A DNA stretch of 64,000 nt from UBA4874 sp002399435 (GCA_036823195.1 DAISGI010000002.1:62001-126000); one strand, 5' to 3'. Positions 24,737 through 35,000 are shown, counted from the stretch's first letter. A program made the numbers and translations. The notes: a model not told the origin generated them from the sequence alone.

Positions 24737-25525
24737 ATGAATAACGCAAATACACAAAAATTATTGGAAGTACGGGACTTACATAAGTCTTATGAAAAAG
24801 ATGGAGTTCCTACGAGAGCACTGAACGGCATCACGTTTGATGTGCTTCCCGGAGAGTATATGGGAATCATGGGAGCCAGCGGCTCGGGGAAAACCACCCT
24901 GCTGAATTGTATCGCCACAATTATCAAACCCACTTCCGGCCAAATATTGCTTTCCGGGACAAACATCAGCGTCTTTGGCGGTGATGAATTATCTGAATAT
25001 CGCGGGAGCAAAATCGGTTATTTGTTTCAGGACTTTGCTCTGCTTGATAATTTAACTGGCAGGGAAAACATCCTGTTACCGCTGTCCATCCACGATGTGA
25101 ATGCATCCACAGCCGAAGCGAAGTTGGCCGGCATAGCAGGTTTCCTGGGAATTACGGATGTGCTCTCCAAATTTCCATCGCAGATGTCCGGGGGGCAAAA
25201 GCAGCGGGTTGCCGCTGCCCGATGTTTGATCTCTGATCCTTCCATTATTCTGGCCGATGAACCTACCGGGGCATTGGATACGAAAACCGCCCGGTCGCTC
25301 ATGGAAAAGCTCCAGGAAATCAATCGGAAAAGAAGCCGGACAATTTTGATGGTGACGCACGACCCCAATGCCGCCAGCTTTTGTTCCAGAATACTGTTTA
25401 TACAGGATGGTGTTATTTTTCACGAACTGCGACGGCAAGTTCCAGCGGAAACACGTGATCATTTTTATGGGCGGATTTTGCGGGTAATGGCTCAGATAGG
25501 AGGAGGAAGCGCGAATGTTCTTTAA
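24737..25525 (+). CDS. ABC transporter ATP-binding protein, BceA-like
   Basis: The nucleotide-binding subunit of a peptide-antibiotic sensing and detoxification transporter, 262 residues. Walker A is MGASGSGKTTLL (about residues 51-62), the Q-loop is YLFQDFALLDNLT, the signature is MSGGQKQRVAAA, Walker B is ILADEPTGALD and the H-loop is MVTHD. It sits next to an FtsX-type permease with a large extracellular loop and a BceRS-like two-component system, the hallmark of Bce modules. The gene overlaps the permease gene by 11 bases. Specific substrate (bacitracin, lantibiotic, defensin) cannot be deduced. Confidence 0.9.
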   Translation: MNNANTQKLLEVRDLHKSYEKDGVPTRALNGITFDVLPGEYMGIMGASGSGKTTLLNCIATIIKPTSGQILLSGTNISVFGGDELSEYRGSKIGYLFQDFALLDNLTGRENILLPLSIHDVNASTAEAKLAGIAGFLGITDVLSKFPSQMSGGQKQRVAAARCLISDPSIILADEPTGALDTKTARSLMEKLQEINRKRSRTILMVTHDPNAASFCSRILFIQDGVIFHELRRQVPAETRDHFYGRILRVMAQIGGGSANVL

Positions 25526-27665
25526 TCTGGCGTGGCGCAATGCCAAAAGGAGCCGTAGTGAAAACTTCATCTATTTCCTTACGCTGGTAACAGCTGTGAC
25601 ATCTTTCTATATTGTACTCTCTCTCGGCAAGCAGGATGTGATGCGCTTTTTAGAAGAAATTGAAAGCGACGCCGTCAATCGTCTGCTGACAACTCTCATG
25701 CCCGCCGTTTATCTGTGCGCTCTGTTTTTTTTGTTTTTCCTTGTGGTTTTTGCAAACAAATATCAGCTTGAGTGCCGCAGCAGAGAGTTGGGACTTTATC
25801 TGATTTTCGGAATGAAGAAGAAGCGGCTGTTTCTACAGCTTATGGGCGAGGGCCTTATCACATCGGCTTTAGCCCTTTGCGGTGGTATTGTCTGCGGCGG
25901 CTTTTTATCGGAGATAATCAGTCTTACAACCGCCCGATTGGTTGGGCGGGGCGTGATTGCTCATCAGCCGAGCTTTTCCCTGGGCGCTGTTGTTTGGACA
26001 ACGCTGGGCTTCCTGCTGATTCAATCTGTAGCATTGTCTATTTTAGGAAGCAGGTTGTTTCACCGGGAAATCTATCAGCTGCTTTACGGCGAGATGGACA
26101 AAAAGCAAAATGCGGGGAATGCCCGCGGCGGTTTCCTTACCCTTGTTCCTGGCAGCGCAGCCCTGGCCGTCGCCTACTGGATCGTCTTAAAACACTTTAT
26201 GGCGGCAGGCGGCGCCATGCTGCTTGTCGCAGTCCTATTGGGCATTGCGGGAACGCTTCTTTTTATCCGGGGCCTGGCAAGACTGGCAAGCCTGCTGGCC
26301 AGCTCCGTAAAAAGCAAAGCGACACACGGTCTTTATACGTTCACTCTGCGACAGTTGCAGGAAAACATCGTACACAAGTTTATCTCCGTTGGAGTGGCCT
26401 CTATTTTGATGATGTTTACCATTATACTGATAGCTGACGGTTCGGCCAGTATTATGTCATATAGCAGCCAGTTGACACGGGGAGCTTCTGTTTATGATTT
26501 TACTGTGACCGGCAAAGATCAGGCGGTGGAACAATACCTTGCCTCTGAGCAGATGAAACCCTATGTGGCAGATCTAAACCGCATGGAGACAGGTGAAATG
26601 AAGCGCCCCGCGGGCGATGACATGGGCTCGTTTGCAGATTGGACAAATCTAAGGAAACAAATTGTGAGACAATTGCCGCCGGATGTGAAGGATCCGGCAA
26701 CGCAGGGGGCATTGGGTTATGAAATCAGTGAGAGCAATCCGGCAGCGCTTAATCTTTTGGCGGTAATTGACACCGGCGGTACTGCTCCGAATTTACTTCC
26801 AGTGTCCGCATATAACAGGCTGCTGGAGGCTGCCGGAGAGAAAACCCTGGCGCTTGCATCCAACGAGGCCATATTTTATCTAAATCCTGACTTTTTTGAT
26901 ACTGCGGAAGCGGAAGCGACCACTATGCTGGATCGTGTTTCAGCAAAAGCGCAAACCGAAGGCGAATCTCTTATTTCTATCGAAAGGCGGCCATTCCGTC
27001 TTCTTCCGTCCGTACCAATGAAAGGCTTGACTGCGGACGAAAATATCAAAATTGTCACGGCATTGATCGTTCCCGATGAGGTATTCGACCGGTACGTAAA
27101 TCCCGATTCCCGCACGATCCATTGGAATTTCTGTATTCCAAAAGAGATTACAGAAAAAGAAGGCTTGATGCGGTCGATCATGGACGCCAGCCATCTGCTG
27201 AAGCCGTCCGGCTTTGTCTATGAAAGCTATCTGAATAATTTTGGGCGGCAGCTATTCTACGTTATAGCGGAAAGCTATACCACGCTTTATATGGGCTTTA
27301 TGTTTTTAATTATCGCCTGTGCACTTCTTGCTCTGCAGTTTCTCACACAAATGCAGGCAACGAAGAAGCGATACCTGACCCTTTCCATGCTGGGGGCGCG
27401 GCGCGAACAAATGAAAAAATCCATGCACATCCAGGTGCTGTGGTATTTCTTGCTTCCCTTGCTGCTCGCGTGTGTGAGTGGAACCGTCGGCTTATATGCC
27501 ATGCAAATATATCTTCATTCCTCTTCGACGAACATCGGGCAGACTTATCCATTAATGACGGTCATGGCGGGTATTGTCATTTTGGTGTTGACAGTTTATG
27601 CTATGGCTGTTGCCCGTACTGCAGACCGTGAGATCAGCAAGCTGAACTGGAAACCCAATTCCTAA
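25515..27665 (+). CDS. FtsX-like ABC permease, BceB-like
   Basis: A 716-residue membrane protein with about 10 predicted membrane segments. The N-terminal part NLAWRNAKRSRSENFIYFLT and the RELGLYLIFGMKKKRLFLQLM coupling segment are typical of BceB-type permeases. A large extracellular domain of about 215 residues (about 315-575, from SQLTRGASVYDF to FVYESYLNNF) interrupts the FtsX core, as in BceB, where it senses the peptide and signals to the histidine kinase. The C-terminal FtsX repeat is MFLIIACALLALQFLTQMQA with KKRYLTLSMLGARREQM. SD AGGAGGAAG lies in bceA. Confidence 0.9.
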   Translation: MFFNLAWRNAKRSRSENFIYFLTLVTAVTSFYIVLSLGKQDVMRFLEEIESDAVNRLLTTLMPAVYLCALFFLFFLVVFANKYQLECRSRELGLYLIFGMKKKRLFLQLMGEGLITSALALCGGIVCGGFLSEIISLTTARLVGRGVIAHQPSFSLGAVVWTTLGFLLIQSVALSILGSRLFHREIYQLLYGEMDKKQNAGNARGGFLTLVPGSAALAVAYWIVLKHFMAAGGAMLLVAVLLGIAGTLLFIRGLARLASLLASSVKSKATHGLYTFTLRQLQENIVHKFISVGVASILMMFTIILIADGSASIMSYSSQLTRGASVYDFTVTGKDQAVEQYLASEQMKPYVADLNRMETGEMKRPAGDDMGSFADWTNLRKQIVRQLPPDVKDPATQGALGYEISESNPAALNLLAVIDTGGTAPNLLPVSAYNRLLEAAGEKTLALASNEAIFYLNPDFFDTAEAEATTMLDRVSAKAQTEGESLISIERRPFRLLPSVPMKGLTADENIKIVTALIVPDEVFDRYVNPDSRTIHWNFCIPKEITEKEGLMRSIMDASHLLKPSGFVYESYLNNFGRQLFYVIAESYTTLYMGFMFLIIACALLALQFLTQMQATKKRYLTLSMLGARREQMKKSMHIQVLWYFLLPLLLACVSGTVGLYAMQIYLHSSSTNIGQTYPLMTVMAGIVILVLTVYAMAVARTADREISKLNWKPNS

Positions 27666-27710
27666 GAAGAATTGGCAGACCGGTAAATTACGGGAAAGGC
27701 GGTGGCCGGA

Positions 27711-28394
27711 TTGGCACGGATTGTGGTGGTCGAAGATGATTTGTATATGAGGGAGGAATTGATTGACCTTTTAACGAAATCAGGGTATGAAGCCCTGCCG
27801 TTGTCAAACTTTGAAAATGCAGTCTCACAGATAGCGGCGCTTGCTCCCGATCTGATCCTGCTGGACATCAATTTGCCTTGTCAATCGGGATTTGAGATAT
27901 GCAAGGCTCTAAAATCCGAAGGAATCGGCACAGTGCTGGTATTGACGGCAAGGGATAAATTACAGGATGAGCTGCACGCCCTGGGATTGGGGGCTGATGA
28001 CTATTTAACAAAGCCGTGTAACATGGATCGCCTCCTGGCTCGGATAAGAAATCTTTTACGGCGAACAGAAGAACAGGAGCGGCAAGGTTTGCTGAACGGG
28101 GGCAGCTTTTTACTTGATCCCAATACATTTACGTTCTATGTTGGCAAAAGCTCTTATCTTCTGCCGCCTAACGAGGGAAAAATACTCCTTACCCTGTTGC
28201 AGCGCAAACCCAATATTGTCACAAAAGCCGAGTTGTGCCGCGCCCTTTGGAGAACAAACGAGTTTATTGATGAAAATGCTCTTCAGGTTAATCTCACACG
28301 CCTGCGAAAAACTCTGCGGAGATTTCAGCTTGACGATCGGATTGAAACCATACGGGGGCAAGGCTACCGGTTTAGAGAGCAGGCGGATTCATGA
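27711..28394 (+). CDS. Response regulator, OmpR/BceR family
   Basis: A 227-residue DNA-binding regulator. The receiver domain has the acidic pair VVEDDLYM, the phosphorylated Asp in LILLDINLPCQSG (near residue 52), VLTARD and the lysine in DDYLTKPC. The C-terminal winged-helix domain is shown by PNEGKILLTLLQRKPNIVTK and RTNEFIDENALQVNLTRLRK. The start may be GTG 27702 or TTG 27711; the latter gives the usual MARIVVVEDD beginning. It lies 45 bases after the permease gene and overlaps the kinase gene by four bases. It probably activates the transporter promoter. Confidence 0.92.
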   Translation: MARIVVVEDDLYMREELIDLLTKSGYEALPLSNFENAVSQIAALAPDLILLDINLPCQSGFEICKALKSEGIGTVLVLTARDKLQDELHALGLGADDYLTKPCNMDRLLARIRNLLRRTEEQERQGLLNGGSFLLDPNTFTFYVGKSSYLLPPNEGKILLTLLQRKPNIVTKAELCRALWRTNEFIDENALQVNLTRLRKTLRRFQLDDRIETIRGQGYRFREQADS

Positions 28395-29440
28395 AAAAGT
28401 TGCGAACAATTTTAACCTACATTACTTCCTGCCGGATATGGCTGATTGCCTTGGCCTGCATTGACCTGTTCTTTACTTTTCTTGCATGGCTGGCCTACCC
28501 GGAGAAGTTTTACAGTCTTGTATGGCTGATGATTTTCGTTTCTTTCGCCGCATCTATGATCCCCCTAACCGTGCTGATCAAAAGACACGAAAAAAAAGCG
28601 GCGGCATTCCACCACTTTCTCCTGGAACCGGACGAAGCCAATGAATATTTGCTATGCGAGGTTACTCCTATGACGCAGCATCCATATATTCACGAGCTTG
28701 GGCGGCATTTAAGAAAAAAGCAGGCAGATGTGGATGACCGTATGGTTCAAATTGCAGATTACGAAAGATACATTGAAGCCTGGGTACATGAGATCAAAAA
28801 ACCTTTGTCGTTGATGACGCTGGTATCAGATAACCGAAAAGAAGAAATGTCCCCGCTTGTTCAAACGCGAATGCTTCATGTGCGCGATCAGGTGCGCGGA
28901 GACGTGGAGCAAATTCTTTACTACTCCCGGCTGGGCGCAACACACAAGGACTATTTTTGGGAACCGCTTTCTATTCTCTCCATATGCAAGGAATCGGTTG
29001 AAGACAACTTGACGTTGCTGGAAGAGGCAGGCTTTACTATTGAGTTTACAGGAGAAGAAAAATGTCAAATCGTGTCGGACAAAAAGGGGCTGATGTTTAT
29101 TTTGAGTCAGATCATCAGTAATAGCGTGAAATACTCGGAAAAACAAAGCAATCCTCTGCTCCGCTTCACCGTAAAAGAGGATATGGCTCCCAAACAAACC
29201 ATTTTGTCCGTCAGCGATAATGGACCCGGCATACCCTCATCCGACCTGCCGTTCATTTTTGATAAGGGCTTTACCGGAGACAAAGGAGATTATTTAAGTC
29301 GGTCTACCGGCATGGGATTGTTTTTGGTACAAAAAATGGCCCGCGATTTGGCGATTGAATTGGAAGTCAAATCAGGCCCGGGTTCTGGAACGACATTCTC
29401 ATTGGTATTCCCAAGGGTACAGCATTCATTAGGAGGATAG
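28391..29440 (+). CDS. Sensor histidine kinase, BceS-like (intramembrane-sensing)
   Basis: A 349-residue kinase with two membrane helices close together (about residues 14-32 and 38-60) and almost no extracellular loop, as in BceS-type kinases that sense through their transporter. The H-box is EAWVHEIKKPLSLMTLVSD (phosphorylated His near residue 135), the N-box is ISNSVKYSEK, the G1 box is VSDNGPGIPSSDLPFIFDKG and the G2 box is STGMGLFLVQKM. The HEIKxPL form of the H-box is typical of this group. It is the last gene of the bce-like cluster; the next genes are on the other strand. Confidence 0.92.
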   Translation: MKKLRTILTYITSCRIWLIALACIDLFFTFLAWLAYPEKFYSLVWLMIFVSFAASMIPLTVLIKRHEKKAAAFHHFLLEPDEANEYLLCEVTPMTQHPYIHELGRHLRKKQADVDDRMVQIADYERYIEAWVHEIKKPLSLMTLVSDNRKEEMSPLVQTRMLHVRDQVRGDVEQILYYSRLGATHKDYFWEPLSILSICKESVEDNLTLLEEAGFTIEFTGEEKCQIVSDKKGLMFILSQIISNSVKYSEKQSNPLLRFTVKEDMAPKQTILSVSDNGPGIPSSDLPFIFDKGFTGDKGDYLSRSTGMGLFLVQKMARDLAIELEVKSGPGSGTTFSLVFPRVQHSLGG

Positions 29441-29517
29441 AAAGTGCAAATACAAAATGATCCTCCATTTCCATGACTTTGCTGTGAGTGACTGTGCTTC
29501 TTCCCTGATTCTGTTTC

Positions 29518-30417
29518 TTACTTAATATACTCGTCGCTAACCAATATCCCTGAAAGGATATCCGTCGGGATTTCAAATTCCACGGTACCCATACACCCGG
29601 GAGCAACTTCGTATTTGTCAAAGGAAATAACCAACTTTCCTTTTGCAGTAATATAGAAGTTCTGATCCGTGGTAATGCTCTGGAAGCCTTCCAAGTCATT
29701 ATCGATTCCCTCCACCCAATAAATCTTGTTCGGATCCTCCTTATTCTGCTCTGTCATCTGCTTTTTGATATTGTCGCTGATGATATCCACATAGCTGTCA
29801 TCCTTGAACAGACTCGGCAAATTGATCAGAATCTCCTTCTCCTTATCAATGGTATCATATTTCATTACAGTAGAGGAGGAACCGATCGTATTCACGATAT
29901 ACCGGGCAACCGAAAGAATCCTGTCGGTATCGGTCAAAACGGTATATCCACTATCCACTCCCATATGTCCGTCCGGACTGCTTTTTTTCATCTCTTGCAT
30001 ATCTGCCATAAAGTCTTCATACAGTTTTTTATTTTCTTTCAGATACTTCTCGTTCAATGTATGCTCCAGATCCTTGTTTTTCAGGCCCTTAATGGAAGGA
30101 ACCTTAATATCCGCATGGTACTTGCCTTCGTCCAACGTATAGTTCCGGAAATTCAATACCTCCACGACACGATGGAGAGCCGGCACCCTGGACAATTTTG
30201 CCGCAAATGCCGGACTGCCATTGATCCCCGCTGTCAGAACGCCAACACAAATAATCAGGAAAGCAGCAGCAATACCGGTTCCTGTCCACATCCTTTTTCT
30301 CCTCACTTTACCTTTTTTCCCTTTCCACAGTGCAATTTTTATCCGTGCATCCAATTCCTTCGGAATTGGGATCTGCATATATTCCTTTCTTAAACGATCC
30401 AGGCTGTTTCGTTCCAT
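29518..30417 (-). CDS. RsiV-like anti-sigma factor (DUF3298 domain protein)
   Basis: A 299-residue membrane-anchored protein. A short cytoplasmic N terminus (about 45 residues) precedes one membrane helix (GTGIAAAFLIICVGVLTAGI). The extracellular part starts FAAKLSRVPALHRVVEVLNF, as in RsiV-type proteins, then has the DUF4163/DUF3298 regions with LINLPSLFKDDSYVDIISDN and YEVAPGCMGTVEFEIP. RsiV of Bacillus subtilis holds SigV and is cleaved when it binds lysozyme; a lysozyme response here is inference. The ATG at 30417 follows AAGGAGG and lies 23 bases after the sigma gene. Confidence 0.88.
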   Translation of the reverse strand: MERNSLDRLRKEYMQIPIPKELDARIKIALWKGKKGKVRRKRMWTGTGIAAAFLIICVGVLTAGINGSPAFAAKLSRVPALHRVVEVLNFRNYTLDEGKYHADIKVPSIKGLKNKDLEHTLNEKYLKENKKLYEDFMADMQEMKKSSPDGHMGVDSGYTVLTDTDRILSVARYIVNTIGSSSTVMKYDTIDKEKEILINLPSLFKDDSYVDIISDNIKKQMTEQNKEDPNKIYWVEGIDNDLEGFQSITTDQNFYITAKGKLVISFDKYEVAPGCMGTVEFEIPTDILSGILVSDEYIK

Positions 30418-30440
30418 AGGAAACCTCCTTATTCTTTTCA

Positions 30441-30950
30441 TTAAACTTCCGTGCCATTGTCCCCCAGGGTCAGACGGAGCTTATTCAGAGAAGTATACAA
30501 ACGGGTCTTTATCGTATTGGCATTCTCATCAAGGACTTCTGCAATCTCCTCAATTTTCAGGTCTTCAAAAAACCTCAATACGATGATAGTACGATATTTT
30601 TCAGGCAATTGATCCAAGGCATTTTTCAAATCAAGATCTTCGTATCGGTCAGCTTCTCCGGAATCCAGTCTGGTCAATACCTCATCTTCCACCGGATAGG
30701 ATCTTCTCCGCTTCCGCAAAAAATCCAGGGAAGCATTTACTACAATCCGGTAAAACCATGTCTTCATGGAATGCGGATCTTTCAGGGAACCCACGGATGA
30801 AAATGCCTTGTAAATGGATTCCTGTACAATGTCCAGGGCATCGTCCGCATTCCGTACATAGCTGTAGGCCAGCCGGTAGTAGCGCTCCTTGTATTGTGTT
30901 ACATGGTCTGTGAATTCCTCTTCGAGACGGTCTCTTTTCATTGGCGCCAA
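30441..30950 (-). CDS. ECF-type RNA polymerase sigma factor (SigV-like)
   Basis: A 169-residue extracytoplasmic-function sigma factor. Region 2 reads YYRLAYSYVRNADDALDIVQ and SMKTWFYRIVVNASLDFLRK; region 4 has LPEKYRTIIVLRFFEDLKIE and ENANTIKTRLYTSLNKLR. The TTG at 30950 (six bases after AGGAGGGG) or the ATG at 30941 may be used. It is directly followed by its RsiV-like anti-sigma gene. An ECF-like promoter 65 bases upstream suggests autoregulation. It sits between two envelope-related ABC systems, which may be part of its regulon. Confidence 0.92.
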   Translation of the reverse strand: MAPMKRDRLEEEFTDHVTQYKERYYRLAYSYVRNADDALDIVQESIYKAFSSVGSLKDPHSMKTWFYRIVVNASLDFLRKRRRSYPVEDEVLTRLDSGEADRYEDLDLKNALDQLPEKYRTIIVLRFFEDLKIEEIAEVLDENANTIKTRLYTSLNKLRLTLGDNGTEV

Positions 30951-31014
30951 ACTGCCCCTCCTTACCCTTGCCGGATACGTATCCTTCCTGTCTCTGTTTC
31001 GTTTTTACAATCAA

Positions 31015-31043
31015 TAGACGGCTGTCAGCAACAGAAAGTTTTC
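31015..31043 (-). promoter_or_regulatory. ECF-type promoter in front of the sigma factor gene
   Basis: On the minus strand GAAAAC (31038-31043) and CGTCTA (31015-31020) are 17 bases apart. This matches the AAC ... CGTC pattern of SigV/SigW-type promoters and points to autoregulation. Confidence 0.6.
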
Positions 31044-31114
31044 CTTTCAAAAGCAATTACAAATCATATTTCTTTATTTTTTACCCAAAAATCAAAATTA
31101 TGTCAAATCATTAC

Positions 31115-31240
31115 GGCTTGTTTGCGATTTTGTAATCACTCCTGGCTGAAGAGTCATTGCTACATCTATTGTAATGATGGCTTGTTACAATTTCGTAATC
31201 ATTCCTGGTTGAAATGTCAATGCTACATCTATTATAATAG
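31115..31240 (+). repeat. Two 64-base imperfect tandem copies containing the ABC promoter
   Basis: Unit 1 begins GGCTTGTTTGCGATTTTGTA at 31115 and unit 2 begins GGCTTGTTACAATTTCGTAA at 31179. Both continue with TAATCA-TCCTGG-TGAA and TCAATGCTACATCTATT-like sequence. Unit 2 ends in a good sigma-A promoter: TTGAAA at 31209-31214 and TATAAT at 31233-31238, spacer 18. Unit 1 has weaker versions (CTGAAG, TGTAAT). The 30951-31336 intergenic region holds these repeats and the ECF promoter and no gene. Confidence 0.85.
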
Positions 31241-31336
31241 GTTGAAAGGGGAGGTAAAGATTATAGAGAATTTTTTTCTGTAGATTTTGGAAAGAATATT
31301 TCTTTGCTTTCACTGGAATGTAAAAAAGGAGATTAT

Positions 31337-32038
31337 ATGGCATATATTATATTTCACAACGTTGTAAAGGAATACGCCACCGGCGGGGTGGCAATTCGTG
31401 CATTGGACGAAGCAAGCTTTGAAATAAGTAAAGGTGAGCTGGCCGTCATTTTGGGAGCTTCCGGAGCGGGAAAGACTACGGCACTGAATCTGCTGGGCGG
31501 CATGGACACCGTAACTTCGGGCGATGTAATCGTAGACAGCAAATATATTTCCAGATACAACCACAAGCAGTTGATCGGCTATCGCCGTACGGATATTGGA
31601 TTTGTGTTTCAGTTTTACAACCTGGTGCCAAATCTGACGGCGCTGGAAAACGTGGAACTGGCAGCACAGATTTGTCCCAATTCGCTGGACGCAGCTGAGA
31701 CGCTGAACAAAGTAGGACTGGCAGAGAGGCAAAACAATTTCCCCGCACAGCTTTCCGGCGGAGAGCAACAGCGCGTTTCCATTGCGCGGGCTCTTGCAAA
31801 GAACCCAAAACTACTTCTGTGCGACGAACCCACAGGTGCACTGGATTACAATACCGGCAAACAGATTTTGCAGCTCCTGCAGGATACTTGCCGCGGGGAG
31901 AACATCACCGTGCTCATCATCACACACAATTCCTCCCTGGCAGCCATGGCTGACCGGGTCATCCATTTTAAAAGCGGGAAGGCAGTCGATACCGTGCAAA
32001 ATGAGCATCCTGTCCCGATCTCTGAGATTGAGTGGTGA
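31337..32038 (+). CDS. ABC transporter ATP-binding protein (MacB/LolD-like)
   Basis: A 233-residue nucleotide-binding subunit. Walker A is LGASGAGKTTALNLL (about residues 40-54), the Q-loop is FVFQFYNLVPNLT, the signature is LSGGEQQRVSIA, Walker B is LLCDEPTGALD and the H-loop is IITHN. It resembles the ATPases that drive FtsX-family mechanotransmission permeases such as MacB and LolCDE. The ATG at 31337 has a strong SD (AAAAAAGGAG). The permease gene starts four bases after its stop, so they form a two-gene operon driven by the tandem promoter. Confidence 0.93.
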   Translation: MAYIIFHNVVKEYATGGVAIRALDEASFEISKGELAVILGASGAGKTTALNLLGGMDTVTSGDVIVDSKYISRYNHKQLIGYRRTDIGFVFQFYNLVPNLTALENVELAAQICPNSLDAAETLNKVGLAERQNNFPAQLSGGEQQRVSIARALAKNPKLLLCDEPTGALDYNTGKQILQLLQDTCRGENITVLIITHNSSLAAMADRVIHFKSGKAVDTVQNEHPVPISEIEW

Positions 32039-32042
32039 GCCT

Positions 32043-35000
32043 GTGAGCAAAGCATATTTTAAAGACATTGGGCGCTCCATTCAAAAAGGGTGGAAACGGC
32101 TATTTTCCATTCTTATTATTACGGCACTGGGTGTTACTATGCTGACCGGACTGTATGCCGCCTGCACGGACATGTATTACTCTGCGGACCGGTTTTTTGA
32201 CCGGCAGAACCTGTTTGACATTCGGATTATGTCCACGCTGGGATTGACACAGGAGGATGTGGATACCCTTTCGCGGTTGAAAGCTGTGAGAACTGCGGAA
32301 GGAAGCTACAATGAAACCGTTCATACGGAGGCAGACGGAGTGCAAAAAACAGCGGACATGACGGTGCTGAGCCGCAAAGGCCTGAACAAGCCCTATCTGC
32401 TGGATGGCAAGATGCCGACAAAAAAAGGGGAAATTGCCGTTACGCAAAAGTATCTGGAGGAAAGCAGCCTATCCGTGGGCGACCCGCTTACCATTACAGA
32501 AGACGTAAAGGCAGACGGGGAAAGCAAGACAGGCGGGGAAAGCGAATCCATTTCCTCCAAAAAGAACGGGGACGATCCGAAAGCTTCCCCAAAGGAGAAC
32601 AGCACTTCGAACACGGATATTGATTTGAAGGATATGAAAACAGAACTGGAGGAAACGGAGTCTCCCACTTTTGCCAATACGACATATACCATTACCGGCG
32701 TGATATTGGACCCCATGAGCATTCAGAACAGCGATGGCATGAGCAGCCTCTTTCGGTCCACTGTCTCCAGTGATTATACTTTTTTTATCACTGGGGAGGA
32801 TGCCGACTTCGATGTATTCACTGCAGTATATCTTACCCTGGACGGAACACAGGAAATGAGCTCCTATTCCGATGAATATAATGACAGGGTGCAGTCCGTC
32901 ATAGCGAATATTGAAAGCCGGATCAAGAAACAACGGGAAAAAGCGCGTTATGATTCTGTCATCCGGGAAGCCCGCACAAAGATCCAGGATGCCGAAAATA
33001 CCGCAAATGACAAGTTTACGGAAGCAGACAGGAAATTTGCCGATGCCCGGAACAATATCGACAAATCCAGACAGGAACTTGCCAACGGAGAAGCTGCGCT
33101 TACCCATGAGCAAAAAAATGCAGACAGGCAAATAACTGAAGCCCGGGCAAAACTGGAAAATCACAGGCAGAAGCTGTCCGAAGGAGAAAAACAACTGGCG
33201 GCCGGTGAAGCACAGCTGAATGAAAAGGCAGGAGAGCTGGAGCAGAACACACAGCGCATGGCAAGGGAACGGCAAAAGGCGGAAGACCAATTTGCTGCTG
33301 CGGAAGAGACTTTCCAAAAAGAGCAGAACAAGCTGAATGCGAATCGACATCAGCTGGAAGCAGGTACTGCACAACTTAAAAATATCTTTGGTGATGCATG
33401 GCCGGAAAAGGAATGGAATGCACTGGTCCACGCTGCCGCCGACCTGACGGCGAGAGGGGAAAAGGAAGATGACGTCGCAGAAGGCACTGCCGCTGAACAG
33501 GCTGCCCTTTCCAAAGCATTCCTCGAACTTCAGGGTCAAATGGAGCATCTTCAACAGGAAGCAGTGGATACACAACAAAATGAGCCTGTACAAGAACAGG
33601 ATCCGGCCGCTGTGGATTCCCTGCCCAAAACCGGTGTACAGACAGCCCTGGGGCTGGGGATGGTCACCGGCGGCCAACAATTGCTGGATGCAAAAAAAAG
33701 CGGCTTTGAAGAGCAAAAAGCGTCCGCCCTGCAGCAAATGTCTGAAGCCGGGGACAAGCTGAACGAAGGAAAAACACAGATTGCGGCTGCACGCCAGGAG
33801 CTCGAGTCCCATCGGACAGAGCTGAAAACCGGAAAGGAAGAGCTGGCCAAAGCAGAAGAAAAGCTGAATGCGGAGGAAGCCCGGGCAAAGGAAAAGATAG
33901 CGGATGCCCGGAAAGGCATCTCCGAAGGAAAAACGAAGCTTTCCAAAGGCCAGCAGGAACTGACGGAACAGGAAAAGGAATATGCGGTAAAAAAGGACGA
34001 GGCAAAGCAAAAGCTAAACGATGCATACGCTGAACTGGATGATATTGAGCTGACAAAATGGTATGTTCAGGACCGTACCACGCTGGACAGTTATTCCAGT
34101 CTGAATAACGATCTGTCCTCCATTGAAGCCGTTGGGCATTTCTTCCCTCTGATCTTCCTGCTCGTGGCAATTCTCATGAGTCTGACTACGATGACCCGAA
34201 TGGTGGAGGAAGAACGGGGTATGATCGGAACCTACAAGGCACTGGGCTTTGGCGGAGGCGCCATTTACCGGAAATATCTTTTGTTTGCCTTTTGCGCCTG
34301 CCTGCTGGGCGGCATTGTGGGAGATATCGGGGGATTTATCCTGCTGCCCAAATTCATAGCAGTTATTCTAAAGGAACTATATACGATTCCCCGGTATTAT
34401 CTGCAATTCGATCTTCTCTATGGTGTCGGCGGGGTCCTGCTGTTTATGACAGCCATTGTAGGCGCCACTGCCCTGTCCTGCCACAGTGAGATGAAGCATA
34501 TGCCGGCGGCTCTTCTGCGTCCCAAGGCGCCCCGCGCAGGTTCCCGCATACTCCTGGAGCATATTCCCACCTTCTGGAGTCGTCTGAAATTTTTGAACAA
34601 GGTGACCCTCCGCAATCTGTTCCGGTATAAAAAACGCCTGTTTATGACAGTGGGAGGAATCATGGGATGCACTGCCCTCCTGGTCTGCGGCTTTGCCATT
34701 AAGGATTCCATTGCCGATCTGGGGCTGAAACAGTACGACCGGATTTATCAATATGACCTGATGACTGTTTTTGATGAAAAGGAGCATGATGAAATGGTCC
34801 ATCATCTGACAGCGGACAAAAATGTCAGGGATTATATGGAGCTGCGGATTGACAGCATGAAACTCATCAATACCAGAGGAAAGGCCGAAAAGGTGCAGCT
34901 GATGGTTCTTCCCAATGATAGTCCCATTAAGGATTATATTCGTCTGGAAAGCCCGGAAGGAAAAATTCTGCATCCGAAAGACAATGGCGTGCTGGTTACA

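Noticed and set aside
33621..33635. True sortase sorting signal in the large permease
   Set aside because: The motif is internal and lacks the hydrophobic helix plus basic tail at a C terminus.
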